Assembly: GCF_007992835.1 (NCBI RefSeq)
Contig: NZ_BKBA01000011.1
Coordinates: 1-64,000, forward strand
DNA from: Knoellia locipacati
Lineage (GTDB): Bacteria > Actinomycetota > Actinomycetes > Actinomycetales > Dermatophilaceae
DNA: 64,000 bases
Reading direction: 5' to 3'
The translations under genes and the position numbers were made by a program. Under the pieces are notes generated by a model. It saw only the letters and a program-made list of their open reading frames with translations, was not told where the DNA came from and ran no database searches. Of the stretch, positions 43,289 through 53,145 are shown in pieces; the first letter of the stretch is position 1; each line of letters begins with the position of its first letter.

Positions 43289-44803
43289 GTGAGCTCGCTG
43301 TTGATCCGTCAGGCCCGCGTCGTCCCCGTCGGCGGGGTGCCTGCCCCCTCCGGTCCGGTGGACCTGCGCATCGTCGGCGACCGCGTGCTCGAGGTGGCAC
43401 CGTCGCTGCGTCCGGAGCCGACCGACGAGGTCCTCGAGGCCGAGGGTCGCTGGCTCGTCCCCGGTCTCTGGGACCAGCACGTCCACCTCGGACAGTGGGC
43501 GGCGAACGCCTCGCGGCTCGACCTCTCCGCCACGACGAGCGCGGACGAGGCGACCCGTCTCGTCGCCGCCGAGGTCGGCTCGCGCGCCGGGGGAGCCCCC
43601 GGCACCGTCATCCAGGGCTTTGGCCACCGGACCGCCGGATGGGACCGCCAGCCGACCGTCGCCGAGCTCGACGCCGTGAGCGGTGACCTGCCCGTGGTCC
43701 TCATCAGCGGGGACGCGCACCACGGCTGGCTCAACTCCGCCGCCCTCCGGCTGCTCGACGTGCCGCCGCGTGACGGCGTGGTCGAGGAGAACGACTGGTT
43801 CCCGGTCTTCGCCCGTCTCGACGAGGTGACGCAGACCGCGGAGGGCAAGCGGACGGCATACGCCAAGGTCCTCGACGCAGCCGTGCGCCGCGGCGTCGTC
43901 GGGATCCGCGAGATGGAGTGGGCCGACAACGCGACCGAGTGGGCCGAGCGTTCCGACTCCGGTCTCGACGTCATCCGCGTGCGGACCGCGACGTATGCCG
44001 TGGGGCTCGCCGAGACGATCGCGGCCGGCCGCCGCAGCGGGGACGTCCTCGACGAGGCCGGGCTCGTGACGATGGGTCCGCTCAAGATCATCAGTGACGG
44101 CTCGCTCAACACGCGGACGGCCTTCTGCCACGACCCCTACGTCGGTGCCGACGTCCTCGAGCACCCGCGGGGGAGGGCCAACAACTCACCTGAGGAGCTC
44201 GCCGACCTGCTCGCGACGGCGACGGCGAACGGGCTCGACGTCGCCGTGCACGCCATCGGTGACGCGGCGGTCGGTGTCGCGCTCGATGCGTTCTTGCGCA
44301 CCGGCGCCCGTGGCTCGATCGAGCACGCCCAGCTCGTCGCGACGCCCGACGTGGAGCGCATGGCCCGCCTCGCAGTGGTCGCGAGCGTCCAGCCGGCCCA
44401 CCTGCTCGACGACCGTGACGTCACCCACCAGTGCTGGCCCGACCGTGCCGACCGCTGCTTCCCGCTGCGGTCGATGCTCGACGCCGGGGTGCGCCTGGCC
44501 CTCGGCTCGGACGCGCCCGTCGCGCCGCTCGACCCGTGGGAGGCGATGGCCGCGGCCGTGCACCGCACGGGCGACGAGCGCGAGGAGTGGAACGCCGCCG
44601 AGGCCATCACCGTCGCGCAGGCGCTCGCGGGGAGCGTCGACGGCGCCACCACCGTCACGGTGGGCAGCCTGGCCGACCTCGTGCTGCTCGACGGCGACCC
44701 GCTGGACGGCGCGCCCCAGGGACCGGAGGCCGCACAACGCCTGCGCGCGACCGAGATTCACACCACCGTGGTCGCAGGACGGCCCACTCGGACAGGCCGT
44801 TGA
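43289..44803 (+). CDS. YtcJ-like metal-dependent amidohydrolase
   Basis: A 504-residue TIM-barrel hydrolase. Metal-site motifs: LWDQHVHL (HXH), a GVVGIREMEW strand, the IISDGSLNTRTAF segment, AVHAIGDAAV, IEHAQLVA and a late Asp in LGSDAPVAPLDPW, as in YtcJ-type amidohydrolases. It probably acts on an N-acyl or cyclic amide; the true substrate is unknown. Single leaderless gene. Confidence 0.88.
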   Translation: MSSLLIRQARVVPVGGVPAPSGPVDLRIVGDRVLEVAPSLRPEPTDEVLEAEGRWLVPGLWDQHVHLGQWAANASRLDLSATTSADEATRLVAAEVGSRAGGAPGTVIQGFGHRTAGWDRQPTVAELDAVSGDLPVVLISGDAHHGWLNSAALRLLDVPPRDGVVEENDWFPVFARLDEVTQTAEGKRTAYAKVLDAAVRRGVVGIREMEWADNATEWAERSDSGLDVIRVRTATYAVGLAETIAAGRRSGDVLDEAGLVTMGPLKIISDGSLNTRTAFCHDPYVGADVLEHPRGRANNSPEELADLLATATANGLDVAVHAIGDAAVGVALDAFLRTGARGSIEHAQLVATPDVERMARLAVVASVQPAHLLDDRDVTHQCWPDRADRCFPLRSMLDAGVRLALGSDAPVAPLDPWEAMAAAVHRTGDEREEWNAAEAITVAQALAGSVDGATTVTVGSLADLVLLDGDPLDGAPQGPEAAQRLRATEIHTTVVAGRPTRTGR

Positions 44804-44957
44804 CCTGTCCTGACTAGCCAGAAGTAGTCCGGTCGCCCGGTCCAGATTTCCGGGTGGGTGGACTTACAACGATTTGGCGACGCTGGCGAAGAGGCGCGCC
44901 CTAGCGTGATCGCGTCGTCACCAACTGGCGACACGGCAGGTCACCAGGGGTGCAGGT

Positions 44958-46757
44958 ATGTCGAGGTCGCAGATACTCGCTCGACGGTCGGTCATGATCG
45001 GCTGGGACGCCCTGGCGTGGGTTCTCGCGCTGGGTGGGTTCCTCATGGTCCGCCACGAGTTCTCGCTCAGCGAGCGCGTGTGGATCACCGCCGCCACCTA
45101 TGTCGGCGCTGCCGTCACCCTGCAGGTCATCGGGGGTTTCTGGACCCACCTCTACCTCGGGCGCAGCAAGATCGGGAGCTTCGACGAGGTCACCTCGCTG
45201 GGCACCCTCGTCCTCGGCATCAGCCTCGTCCTCGGGGCCACGTCGTTCATCGCCGCACCGCTGTTCTCCCGCGGGATCGTCGTCGTCATGCCGATGCTGG
45301 CGCTGCTCATCATGGCCGCCGGCCGGTGGATCTTCCGCGCGACGCGTGGGGAGGACCGCCGACGCAACGTCGAGGTGCCGGGGGTGCCGGCCCTGGTCTA
45401 CGGCGCCGGTGACGCCGGGCACCAGCTCGCCGGTCTCGTCGACCACTCCGCCGACCCGCCCTACGCGATCGTCGGCTTCATCGACGACGACCCGAGCCTG
45501 CGGTTCTTCCGCGTGCGGGGCTACCGCGTCCTCGGGCGTGGCAGGGACCTGCTGTCGGTAGCGCGGCGCACCGGCGCCGAGGCTGTGGTCCTCGCGGTCA
45601 GCCAGGCCTCGCCGCAGCTCATCCAGGACGTCAACGACGAGTGCACCGCGGCCGGTCTCGAGCTCGTCGTGGTCCCGCCCGTGCGCGAAATGATCTCGGG
45701 GCGGCTCGAGCTCGACAAGCTGCGCGCCTTCAACGTCGCCGACCTCCTCGGCCGCCGCCCCATCGAGACCGACCTCTCCGAGATCGCCGACTACGTCGCG
45801 GGCAAGGTCGTCCTCGTCACCGGCGCCGGCGGATCGATCGGGTCCGAGCTCGCCCGGCAGGTCCGGGCCTTCGGCCCGAGCAAGCTCGTGCTGCTCGACC
45901 GTGACGAGTCGGCGCTGCACGCCACCAAGCTCTCCCTCGACGGCAACGGCCTGCTCGACACCGACGACACGGTCCTGTGCGACATCCGCGACCGTGAGGC
46001 CGTCTGCGCCGTCTTCAGCCGGCTGGCCCCCGAGGTCGTCTTCCACGCGGCGGCGCTCAAGCACCTGCCGATGCTCGAGCGCTTCCCCGAGGAGGGGTGG
46101 AAGACCAACGTGCTCGGCACGCGCAACGTGCTGGAATGCGCTGCCACCAACGGTGTCCAGGCGTTCGTCAACATCTCGACCGACAAGGCGGCGGACGCGA
46201 CGAGCGTGCTCGGCCAGACCAAGCGACTCGCCGAGCGCCTCACGGCCTGGTATGCCGGGCAGACCGGGATGCGCTACCTCTCGGTGCGCTTCGGGAACGT
46301 CCTCGGCTCGCGGGGTTCGGTCCTCGACACGTTCCGCGCCCAGATCGGCCGCGGCGGACCGGTCACCGTGACCGACCCCGAGGTCAGCCGGTTCTTCATG
46401 ACGATCCCGGAGGCCTGCGAGCTCGTGCTGCAGGCAGCGGCCATCGGTCGCCCCGGCGACGTCCTCGTCCTCGACATGGGCGAGCCGGTGCGGATCGTCG
46501 ACGTGGCCCGCCGGCTCATCGAGGAGTCCGGCAAGGACATCCAGATCACGTACACCGGCCTGCGCGACGGCGAGAAGCTCCACGAGGTGCTGCTCAGTGC
46601 CGGTGAACGCGGACAGGGCACCGAGCACTCGCTCATCACCCAGGTGTCCGTGCCACGACTCGAGCCGGGGGACCTGCTCGCCACACACGCCGACCTGGTT
46701 CAGGTCGAGGGAGCACTGCCGATGCAGGGCAACGTTGCAGGAAAGGGAGTCCGATGA
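44958..46757 (+). CDS. membrane nucleotide-sugar 4,6-dehydratase/epimerase (CapD/FlaA1 family)
   Basis: A 599-residue protein. Four transmembrane helices (about 12-31, 43-62, 81-102, 107-124), a Rossmann-like domain (YGAGDAGHQ, 148-156), then a short-chain dehydrogenase domain with NAD loop [10 protein letters not shown] (288-297) and catalytic STDK (407-410). It matches WbpM/CapD-type enzymes that make UDP-2-acetamido-2,6-dideoxy-4-keto-sugars. It starts the polysaccharide operon and overlaps the next gene (ATGA). The 154-bp upstream region holds TAGCGT at 44902 as a possible -10. Confidence 0.9.
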   Translation: MSRSQILARRSVMIGWDALAWVLALGGFLMVRHEFSLSERVWITAATYVGAAVTLQVIGGFWTHLYLGRSKIGSFDEVTSLGTLVLGISLVLGATSFIAAPLFSRGIVVVMPMLALLIMAAGRWIFRATRGEDRRRNVEVPGVPALVYGAGDAGHQLAGLVDHSADPPYAIVGFIDDDPSLRFFRVRGYRVLGRGRDLLSVARRTGAEAVVLAVSQASPQLIQDVNDECTAAGLELVVVPPVREMISGRLELDKLRAFNVADLLGRRPIETDLSEIADYVAGKVVLVTGAGGSIGSELARQVRAFGPSKLVLLDRDESALHATKLSLDGNGLLDTDDTVLCDIRDREAVCAVFSRLAPEVVFHAAALKHLPMLERFPEEGWKTNVLGTRNVLECAATNGVQAFVNISTDKAADATSVLGQTKRLAERLTAWYAGQTGMRYLSVRFGNVLGSRGSVLDTFRAQIGRGGPVTVTDPEVSRFFMTIPEACELVLQAAAIGRPGDVLVLDMGEPVRIVDVARRLIEESGKDIQITYTGLRDGEKLHEVLLSAGERGQGTEHSLITQVSVPRLEPGDLLATHADLVQVEGALPMQGNVAGKGVR

Positions 46758-48067
46758 CCGACCACATCACGATGACGAGGCCGTTCCCGGCGCTGCCCGG
46801 GGGTGTCCGGCTGGCCGTCGTCGGCCTCGGCTACGTCGGCCTGCCGCTGGCGGTCGAGTTCGGCAAGACGATGGACGTCGTCGGCTTCGACATCAACGGC
46901 GCCCGCGTCAAGGAGCTGAGCACCGGCACCGACTTCACGCTCGAGGTCGAGGACGAGGCGCTCGCCGGCTCGCTCGGGCTGCACTTCACCGAGGACCCCG
47001 AGGACATCGCCGACTGCAACGTCTACATCGTCACGACGCCCACGCCGATCGACGCCGCCAAGCAGCCCGACCTCTCGCCGGTGCTGTCGGCCACCGAGAC
47101 GATCGCCAAGGTCCTGAGCCCCGGCGACACCGTGATCTACGAGTCCACGGTCTACCCGGGTGCGACCGAGGAGCAGTGCGTGCCGGTCCTCGAGGACCTG
47201 TCCGGCCTCCTCGTCAACGTCGACTTCTTCGTCGGCTACAGCCCCGAGCGGATCAACCCCGGGGACAAGGAGCACCGGCTCCCGACCATCGTCAAGGTGA
47301 CGTCGGGCTCGACCCCCGAGGCCGCCGACTTCGTCGATGCGCTCTACTCGTCGATCATCACGGCGGGGACGCACCGGGCCTCCTCCATCCGGGTCGCCGA
47401 GGCTGCCAAGGTCATCGAGAACACCCAGCGCGACGTCAACATCGCGCTCATCAACGAGCTCGCGATCCTCTTCAACCGTCTCGACATCGACACCGAGGAG
47501 GTGCTCCAGGCCGCCGGCTCGAAGTGGAACTTCCTCGGCTTCCGCCCGGGTCTCGTCGGGGGCCACTGCATCGGCGTCGACCCCTACTACCTGACGCACA
47601 AGGCGCAGGCCGTGGGCTACCACCCCGAGATCATCCTCGCGGGTCGCCGCCTCAACGACTCGATGGGGTCCTACGTCGCCTCGCAGCTCGTCAAGCGGAT
47701 GACGAAGGAGCGGATCCCCGTGCGGGGTGCCCGCGTGCTCATGCTCGGGCTGACCTTCAAGGAGAACACCCCGGACCTGCGCAACTCGCACGTCGTCGAC
47801 ATCCTCACCGAGCTCCAGGAGTACGAGATCGACGTCGACGTCTACGACCCCTGGGCGCGCGCCGAGGAGGCGCAGAAGCACTACGGCATCGACCTCGTCG
47901 AGCAGCCCGAGCAGGGCGCGTATGCCGCGGTGATCGTCGCGGTGAGCCACCACCAGTTCGTCGAGATGGGGGCCGCGGGGATGCGTGCCTACGGTGACCC
48001 GGCGGGCCACATCCTCTACGACCTCAAGTACGTCCTCGACAAGTGCGAGTCGGACCTCCGGCTGTGA
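46754..48067 (+). CDS. UDP-N-acetylhexosamine/UDP-hexose 6-dehydrogenase (WbpA/TviB type)
   Basis: A 437-residue NAD enzyme oxidising the C6 hydroxyl of a UDP-sugar to a uronic acid. NAD loop [16 protein letters not shown], catalytic Cys in [12 protein letters not shown], and the [14 protein letters not shown] block. The [18 protein letters not shown] form matches the group acting on N-acetylhexosamines (Vi-antigen TviB, WbpA), so the polysaccharide probably contains an N-acetylhexosaminuronic acid. Coupled to the gene before it. Confidence 0.92.
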   Translation: MTDHITMTRPFPALPGGVRLAVVGLGYVGLPLAVEFGKTMDVVGFDINGARVKELSTGTDFTLEVEDEALAGSLGLHFTEDPEDIADCNVYIVTTPTPIDAAKQPDLSPVLSATETIAKVLSPGDTVIYESTVYPGATEEQCVPVLEDLSGLLVNVDFFVGYSPERINPGDKEHRLPTIVKVTSGSTPEAADFVDALYSSIITAGTHRASSIRVAEAAKVIENTQRDVNIALINELAILFNRLDIDTEEVLQAAGSKWNFLGFRPGLVGGHCIGVDPYYLTHKAQAVGYHPEIILAGRRLNDSMGSYVASQLVKRMTKERIPVRGARVLMLGLTFKENTPDLRNSHVVDILTELQEYEIDVDVYDPWARAEEAQKHYGIDLVEQPEQGAYAAVIVAVSHHQFVEMGAAGMRAYGDPAGHILYDLKYVLDKCESDLRL

Positions 48068-48128
48068 CCCCCTCGACGCCCCTGCCCTCCTCGTGGGCGA
48101 GGGCGTGCCACGCCGGGGCGAACCGGCC

Positions 48129-49055
48129 GTGACGACCTTGTGGGGGGTGCTCGTGACCTACCGCCGTGAGGCGCTGCTCGCCGACACCCTCGCCCGGATC
48201 GCTGACCAGAGCAGGCCGCCCGACCAGCTCGTCGTCGTCGACAACGGCTCCGACCCGCGGGTGCGCACGGCCGCGGGACGGGCGGGCGCGGTCTACATCG
48301 ACGCGGGCGACAACCTCGGGCCGGCCGGGGGCATCGCGCTGGGGATGGACTTCGTCCTCGAGCGGGCGGGCGACGACGACTGGCTCATGCTGTTCGACGA
48401 CGACGACCCGCCTGAGACCTCCGAGGCGGTGGAGGAGGTGCTCGCCTTCGCTCAGACCTGCCTCGCGACTTCCCCGCGCACCGCGGCCGTCGGTCTCGTC
48501 GGGGCGCGCTACGACCGGTCCCGCGGTCGCGTCGAGCGGGTGCCGGACGACGAGCTCTCGGGCCCGGTCGAGGTCGACTACATCGGTGGCGGCCAGCTGC
48601 CGGTCTACCGGTGCGCCGCCCTGCGCGACGTCGGGGTCTTCGACACCTCGCTCTTCTTCGGCTTCGACGACCTCGAGCACGGGCTGCGCCTGCGGCGGGC
48701 GGGGTACTCCCTCTTCGTCGACGGAGGACCCTGGCTCGAGCGGCGCAGGCGACACGGGCGCACCGGGGCGACCCGCTCCGGGCTGCGCAGTGCGTCTCCG
48801 CCGTGGCGCACCTACTACTCGGCCCGCAACCTCGCCCTCATCGCCCGTGAGCACGCCTCGGGAGCCGCCTCCTGGCGGGTGGCCGTCCACGGCGCGCTCG
48901 CCGGTGCCGCGGCCGCCACGCGACCGGGCGGTGGCGTGGCCGGTGCGACTGCCGCCCTGCGCGGTGCGGGTGATGCGCTGCTGGGACGGCGCGGACGCCG
49001 GGTCGAGCCGGTCGTCGTCAGCAAGGACGTCGTCGTCACGTGTGGTGAGTCGTGA
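48129..49055 (+). CDS. family 2 glycosyltransferase
   Basis: A 308-residue GT-A fold transferase: WGVLVTYRREALLADTLARI start, DNGSDPRVR, the NLGPAGGIALGMDF block, and LMLFDDDDP carrying the Asp-rich metal site. The pattern with GG after NLG resembles galactofuranosyl- and rhamnosyltransferases, but specificity is uncertain. No membrane helix. GTG 48129 was chosen as the first start near the conserved beginning; the C-terminal 40 residues are Ala/Gly-rich. Overlaps the next gene (GTGA). Confidence 0.85.
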   Translation: MTTLWGVLVTYRREALLADTLARIADQSRPPDQLVVVDNGSDPRVRTAAGRAGAVYIDAGDNLGPAGGIALGMDFVLERAGDDDWLMLFDDDDPPETSEAVEEVLAFAQTCLATSPRTAAVGLVGARYDRSRGRVERVPDDELSGPVEVDYIGGGQLPVYRCAALRDVGVFDTSLFFGFDDLEHGLRLRRAGYSLFVDGGPWLERRRRHGRTGATRSGLRSASPPWRTYYSARNLALIAREHASGAASWRVAVHGALAGAAAATRPGGGVAGATAALRGAGDALLGRRGRRVEPVVVSKDVVVTCGES

Positions 49056-50221
49056 GCACCGCGGCGCACGCAGCATCCGGTGCGACGAGACTGACGACAG
49101 AGACGGCACCGACGGCACCCCAGGCCCGTGTGGCACCGGTCCTCACCATCGTCGTCCCGGTCTTCAACGTCGAGGAGTACCTCCCCGCAACGCTGCGGTC
49201 CCTCGCACCGTCACTGGGCCCCGAGGTCGAGCTCGTCCTCGTCGACGACGGCAGCACCGACGACAGCCTCCGCACGGGCCAGCGCGTCCTCGACGAGCTG
49301 GGCGTCACGGCATACCGGCTCCTCCGTCTCGACAACGGAGGCGTGAGCGTCGCCCGCAACGTGGGCCTGCGCGCCGCCACGGGCGACTACGTCCTCTTCC
49401 TCGACGGTGACGACCAGGTCTCGCCTAACTTCTTCGCGACGGTGCGGGCCGCGCTCGCCCCGGCGACCCACGACATCGTGTGCTGGAGGTACCGGTCCGC
49501 CGCGCGCGACGGCGCGAGCCAGCACGCGCCCGCACCGGCCGGGACGCCGGTCGTGCGCAGCCTCACGGGTGCCGACGCGTTCGAGGAGTTCCTCGGCGGG
49601 CGGCTCGACGTCTGGACCGGCAGTGCGGCGTACTCGCGGACGTTCCTCGAGCGCAGCGGGGTGACGTTCACGGAGGGGTGCGTCGCCGGGCAGGACCGGG
49701 AGTTCATCCACAAGGCGTTCGGTGTGGCCGCGTCCGTGGCGCACGTCGATGCCACCTGCTCGTTCTGGATCCAGCGCACGAGGTCGATCACCCACAGCTT
49801 CAACATCCGTCGCTTCGACGCCGTCGAGGCGCACCGACGCGCGTTCGACTTCCTCGAGGAGCGGTCGGTCGACGTCGGCCCCGGGCGCGACGTCGACGAG
49901 CTGCGCAACCGGGCGATCGTCGGTCACTACTTCTTCAACCTCCGCAGCTGCATTCGGTCGGCCCAGCCCGCGGACCGGCGCCGCATCCTCGCGCTCCTCG
50001 ACGCGTCGTACCCCGGTCTCAACGCCGAGATCCGCCAGCGCGTCAGTGTCGGGAGCCCCTCGTTCGAGACCCGTCTCTATGTCCGGGCGCCGCGGCTCTA
50101 CACGTCCTGGGTCGTGTGGCGCGGGGGAGTGGTCGAACAGCTCGTCACCGCGAAGCGCACGGCCCTCGCCATGCGCACCCAGCTGCTCGCCCCGGCCCGC
50201 GGACGGCACGCGGCTCACTGA
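49052..50221 (+). CDS. family 2 glycosyltransferase
   Basis: A 389-residue GT-A transferase. After a 28-residue unstructured leader the domain begins LTIVVPVFNVEEYLPATLRSL, with VDDGSTDDS and LFLDGDDQV (metal-binding DGDD) and a catalytic region AGQDREFIHKAF. The C-terminal 100 residues are a helical extension seen in WcaA-like enzymes. It transfers one sugar during repeat-unit assembly; donor and acceptor are not identifiable. Last gene of the plus-strand polysaccharide operon. Confidence 0.87.
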   Translation: MSTAAHAASGATRLTTETAPTAPQARVAPVLTIVVPVFNVEEYLPATLRSLAPSLGPEVELVLVDDGSTDDSLRTGQRVLDELGVTAYRLLRLDNGGVSVARNVGLRAATGDYVLFLDGDDQVSPNFFATVRAALAPATHDIVCWRYRSAARDGASQHAPAPAGTPVVRSLTGADAFEEFLGGRLDVWTGSAAYSRTFLERSGVTFTEGCVAGQDREFIHKAFGVAASVAHVDATCSFWIQRTRSITHSFNIRRFDAVEAHRRAFDFLEERSVDVGPGRDVDELRNRAIVGHYFFNLRSCIRSAQPADRRRILALLDASYPGLNAEIRQRVSVGSPSFETRLYVRAPRLYTSWVVWRGGVVEQLVTAKRTALAMRTQLLAPARGRHAAH

Positions 50222-50233
50222 GAAGCGTTGCGG

Positions 50234-50254
50234 CTCAGGCCTTCTGGGCCTGAG
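50234..50254. terminator. bidirectional hairpin between converging glycosyltransferase genes
   Basis: CTCAGGCC/GGCCTGAG with a 5-nt loop begins 13 bp after the plus-strand stop and overlaps the last codons of the minus-strand gene. Only 13 bp separate the two genes. Confidence 0.55.
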
Positions 50255-51377
50255 ATTCGAGAAACCGCGCGAACCTGGCGTTGATGGGGTCGATCGCGTA
50301 CTCCGTCTCGAAGCGGCGTCGAGCGCGCGCGACCGTGTCGGTGAGGACGCCCCGTGCGACGAGGACGTCGTCGAGGGCCCGGGCGAGCGCGACCGGGTCG
50401 CCCTGGGGCACGAGGGTGCCGCACTCACCCTCGGCGAGGACCTCGCGCGAGGCGGGGATGGAGGAGGCCACGATCGGACACCCCTGTGCCATGGCCTCGA
50501 GCAGGACGCCCCCGATGCCCTCGCGCGACGACGGGAGGCAGAAGGCGTCCGCGGCGGCCAGCAGCCGTGGGACGTCCTCCCGGTGCCCGAGGAACCTCAC
50601 GGGCAGCGAGTGCTCGGCGACCGTCGCCCGGAGCGCGTCCGAGGCGCGCCCGTCCTTGCCGGCCACGAGGACGACGAGGTCCGGGTGGCTCGCGGTGAGG
50701 TGGGGGACGGCGGCCAGGAGGTGGTGCAGTCCCTTGGGGGGGTCCAGCCTCCCGACGGAGAGGACGACCGGTGTCCCCTCGGCGATCCCGAGCTCGGCGC
50801 GGACCCGGGCCCGCCACTGCGGAGAGCGGAAGTCGTACTTCTCGGGGTCGCGACCCCGCGGGATGACCTCGACCCGGTCCGCGCGGATGCGCAGGCGTGG
50901 AGCGACGCTGCCGGCGATGGCCGCGGTCACGGCGTGGAAGCGCGAGACGAGCCGACCCGTCGCGGCGTCCAGCGACTGCGCCGCCCGGAGCTTGACCCGG
51001 TTGCTCTCGGCGTAGTGGGTGGCGTCGTAGGCATCGCTCACGAGGCTGCCGGTCACGGGGACGCGGAGCAGGCGCGCGCCCAGCCGCCCGGCGATGTCGG
51101 CCTCGAAGAGTGTCGTGTGCACGAGGTGCGGCGCGATGTCCCGGCCCACCGTGACGACGCGACCGACGTTGCCGGCCCGGCCCTGGTGTGGGCTCGGGGG
51201 GTGCACGGTCGCACCTGCGCGTTCGAGGTCGCCGCGCAGGTCGTCGCGGGGGCCGAGTGCGAGCACGTGGAGGTCGATGCCGTTCTCCCGCAGGCCCGGC
51301 GCCATCTCGACGAGCGACGTCTCGGCCCCACCCGGTGCGAGTGAGTCGATGACGTACAGGACGCGCGTGGTGTCCAC
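50235..51377 (-). CDS. family 4 glycosyltransferase
   Basis: A 380-residue GT-B transferase. N-terminal acceptor domain opens VLYVIDSLAPGGAETSLVEM; the C-terminal donor domain has VLSVGRLDPPKGLHHLL and the E-X7-E pair in SSREGIGGVLLEAMAQG. Gene order on the minus strand is 55544, 54302, 53142, 51385, 50235, closely packed, so it is the last gene of a five-gene operon; 7 bp separate it from the exporter. Start GTG 51377. Confidence 0.88.
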   Translation of the reverse strand: MDTTRVLYVIDSLAPGGAETSLVEMAPGLRENGIDLHVLALGPRDDLRGDLERAGATVHPPSPHQGRAGNVGRVVTVGRDIAPHLVHTTLFEADIAGRLGARLLRVPVTGSLVSDAYDATHYAESNRVKLRAAQSLDAATGRLVSRFHAVTAAIAGSVAPRLRIRADRVEVIPRGRDPEKYDFRSPQWRARVRAELGIAEGTPVVLSVGRLDPPKGLHHLLAAVPHLTASHPDLVVLVAGKDGRASDALRATVAEHSLPVRFLGHREDVPRLLAAADAFCLPSSREGIGGVLLEAMAQGCPIVASSIPASREVLAEGECGTLVPQGDPVALARALDDVLVARGVLTDTVARARRRFETEYAIDPINARFARFLESQAQKA

Positions 51378-51384
51378 CGAGGTC

Positions 51385-53145
51385 CTAGAGGATGCCCGCG
51401 TGGGCCAAGGACTGCCGGTAGAAGTCGCTGCTCTCCCTCAGGGTGGCGGGGGAGTCCATCCTCGTCATCCGGCCGTCCTCGATCACCATGATCCGGTCGC
51501 AGATGTCGAGGGTCGACATCCGGTGGGCGATGATCACCACCGTCATCCCCTGGCGCAGCTCGGACAGCGTCCTCCTGATGAGGGCCTCGCTGGCACCGTC
51601 GAGGGCCGACGTCGGCTCGTCGAGGACGAGCAGCTCAGGGTCCGCGGCCAGGGCACGGGCGATGGACAGCCGCTGGCGCTGACCACCGGAGAGCTGGCCA
51701 CCGCGTTCGCCGAGGTGGGTGTCGAAGCCGTGGGGGAGCGCCTCGACGTCGGCGAGGATGTTGGCCCGCCGGGCGGCCGAGCGCAGGGCGTCGTCGTCGA
51801 TGCCCTCGCGGAAGAACCGGATGTTCTCGGCGACGGTGCCCGTGAAGAGGTTGGCGTCCTGGGGGACGAACCCCACCCGGGAGCTCCACCAGGAGCGGTC
51901 GACCTCGCGCATGTCGACACCGTCGACGCAGAGGGTCCCCGACGTGGGCTCGCGCAGGCCGAGGAGCAGCTGGGCCAAGGTCGACTTGCCGGCACCGGAC
52001 GGGCCGATGATGCCGATGGCCTCGCGGCTCTCGATGCGGAAGGTGATGTCCGACAGGGCGACCCTGTCGTTGGGGTACCTGAAGTCGACACCGGTCGCGG
52101 TGAGCGGCGTCATGGAGCCCGGGTGACGGGACCCGCCGCTCGCCTTGGCCTCGGTGTACTTGGCGACGGTCTCGGACACGGCCTCGAGGAACGGCACCGC
52201 GGCAGCGAGCGAACCGAGGGCGGCGGTCAGCTGCTGGCCGTAGCTCAGCGAGCGGAGCATGAGGAGCATGACGCCACCGATGACCGCGAGGTCCTTGTAG
52301 CCCGTGAAGGCAAGGACGGCGACGCCGCCGAGGATGGCGGAGTACGCGATCGCGAGGTAGGCCGGCGCCATCGTCGCGGTGAGGAAGTCGACGCGCCGCT
52401 GCTTCACGGCGGCCTCCACGGTGAGCCGGTCCATCTCGTCGGCGAACCGCTGCTGCACACCGAAGGCCTGCATCTCGATCCCCAGCGAGCCGAGCTCGGA
52501 GACCTTGGTCGCGAACTCGAGGTTGGCCACGGCGGACGCCGCGGCGCGCCGGCGCACCCGGCGTCGGATGGGCACGAGGACGGCGCCCACGACGGTGAGC
52601 GCGGCGAGGACCGCCAGGGTCGAGGCCGCGTCGACGATGAACCCCGCACTGAGGAAGGCCAGCAGGCTCAGCAGGGCCGTGACCGCGTTGGCGAGCGTCG
52701 TGATGGCCCACGAGACCTTGACGACGAACGACGTGAGCAGCTCCTGGAGCCGACCCGACGGCTCGGCCTGCTGCACCGCCCAGCTCGAGCCGAGGTAGGC
52801 GTGCGACAGGCGACGGCGCTCGGTCTGGGTGATCTCGGCGGTGAGCCGGGTGCCGGCGCTCAGGCTGGCGAAGTTGAGGGCGAGCCGCAGGGCCAGCGCG
52901 ACGGCGCCGATCCCGAGTGCGGCGCCGGTCGTGATCGTCTCGCCGAGGAAGGGCCCGATCGTGCCCGAGCCGTTGACGAGGGCCAGTGCGGTCGCGGTGA
53001 TGAGGACGAGGAAGGAGGCCTCGAGCAGTGCCCCGGCGAACGACGAGACCGCCAACGCCACCACGAGCCGTCGGTGCGACCCGACGGCCTGCGACAGCAC
53101 GGACAGGTACGCCGACTGCCGGTCTTCTCCCTTGTGCCGCTTCAT
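51385..53145 (-). CDS. ABC exporter (MsbA/PglK-like)
   Basis: A 586-residue half transporter: six-helix membrane domain (about 20-320) and ATPase domain with Walker A GPSGAGKS, signature LSGGQRQR and Walker B LLVLDEPTSALD; the Q-loop (FVPQDANLF) and H-loop (IIAHRMS) are complete. Likely acts as a homodimer moving a lipid-linked glycan or other product across the membrane. ATG 53145 is chosen over an upstream in-frame start, since that extension lies in the previous gene; it overlaps that gene's stop by 4 bp. Confidence 0.9.
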   Translation of the reverse strand: MKRHKGEDRQSAYLSVLSQAVGSHRRLVVALAVSSFAGALLEASFLVLITATALALVNGSGTIGPFLGETITTGAALGIGAVALALRLALNFASLSAGTRLTAEITQTERRRLSHAYLGSSWAVQQAEPSGRLQELLTSFVVKVSWAITTLANAVTALLSLLAFLSAGFIVDAASTLAVLAALTVVGAVLVPIRRRVRRRAAASAVANLEFATKVSELGSLGIEMQAFGVQQRFADEMDRLTVEAAVKQRRVDFLTATMAPAYLAIAYSAILGGVAVLAFTGYKDLAVIGGVMLLMLRSLSYGQQLTAALGSLAAAVPFLEAVSETVAKYTEAKASGGSRHPGSMTPLTATGVDFRYPNDRVALSDITFRIESREAIGIIGPSGAGKSTLAQLLLGLREPTSGTLCVDGVDMREVDRSWWSSRVGFVPQDANLFTGTVAENIRFFREGIDDDALRSAARRANILADVEALPHGFDTHLGERGGQLSGGQRQRLSIARALAADPELLVLDEPTSALDGASEALIRRTLSELRQGMTVVIIAHRMSTLDICDRIMVIEDGRMTRMDSPATLRESSDFYRQSLAHAGIL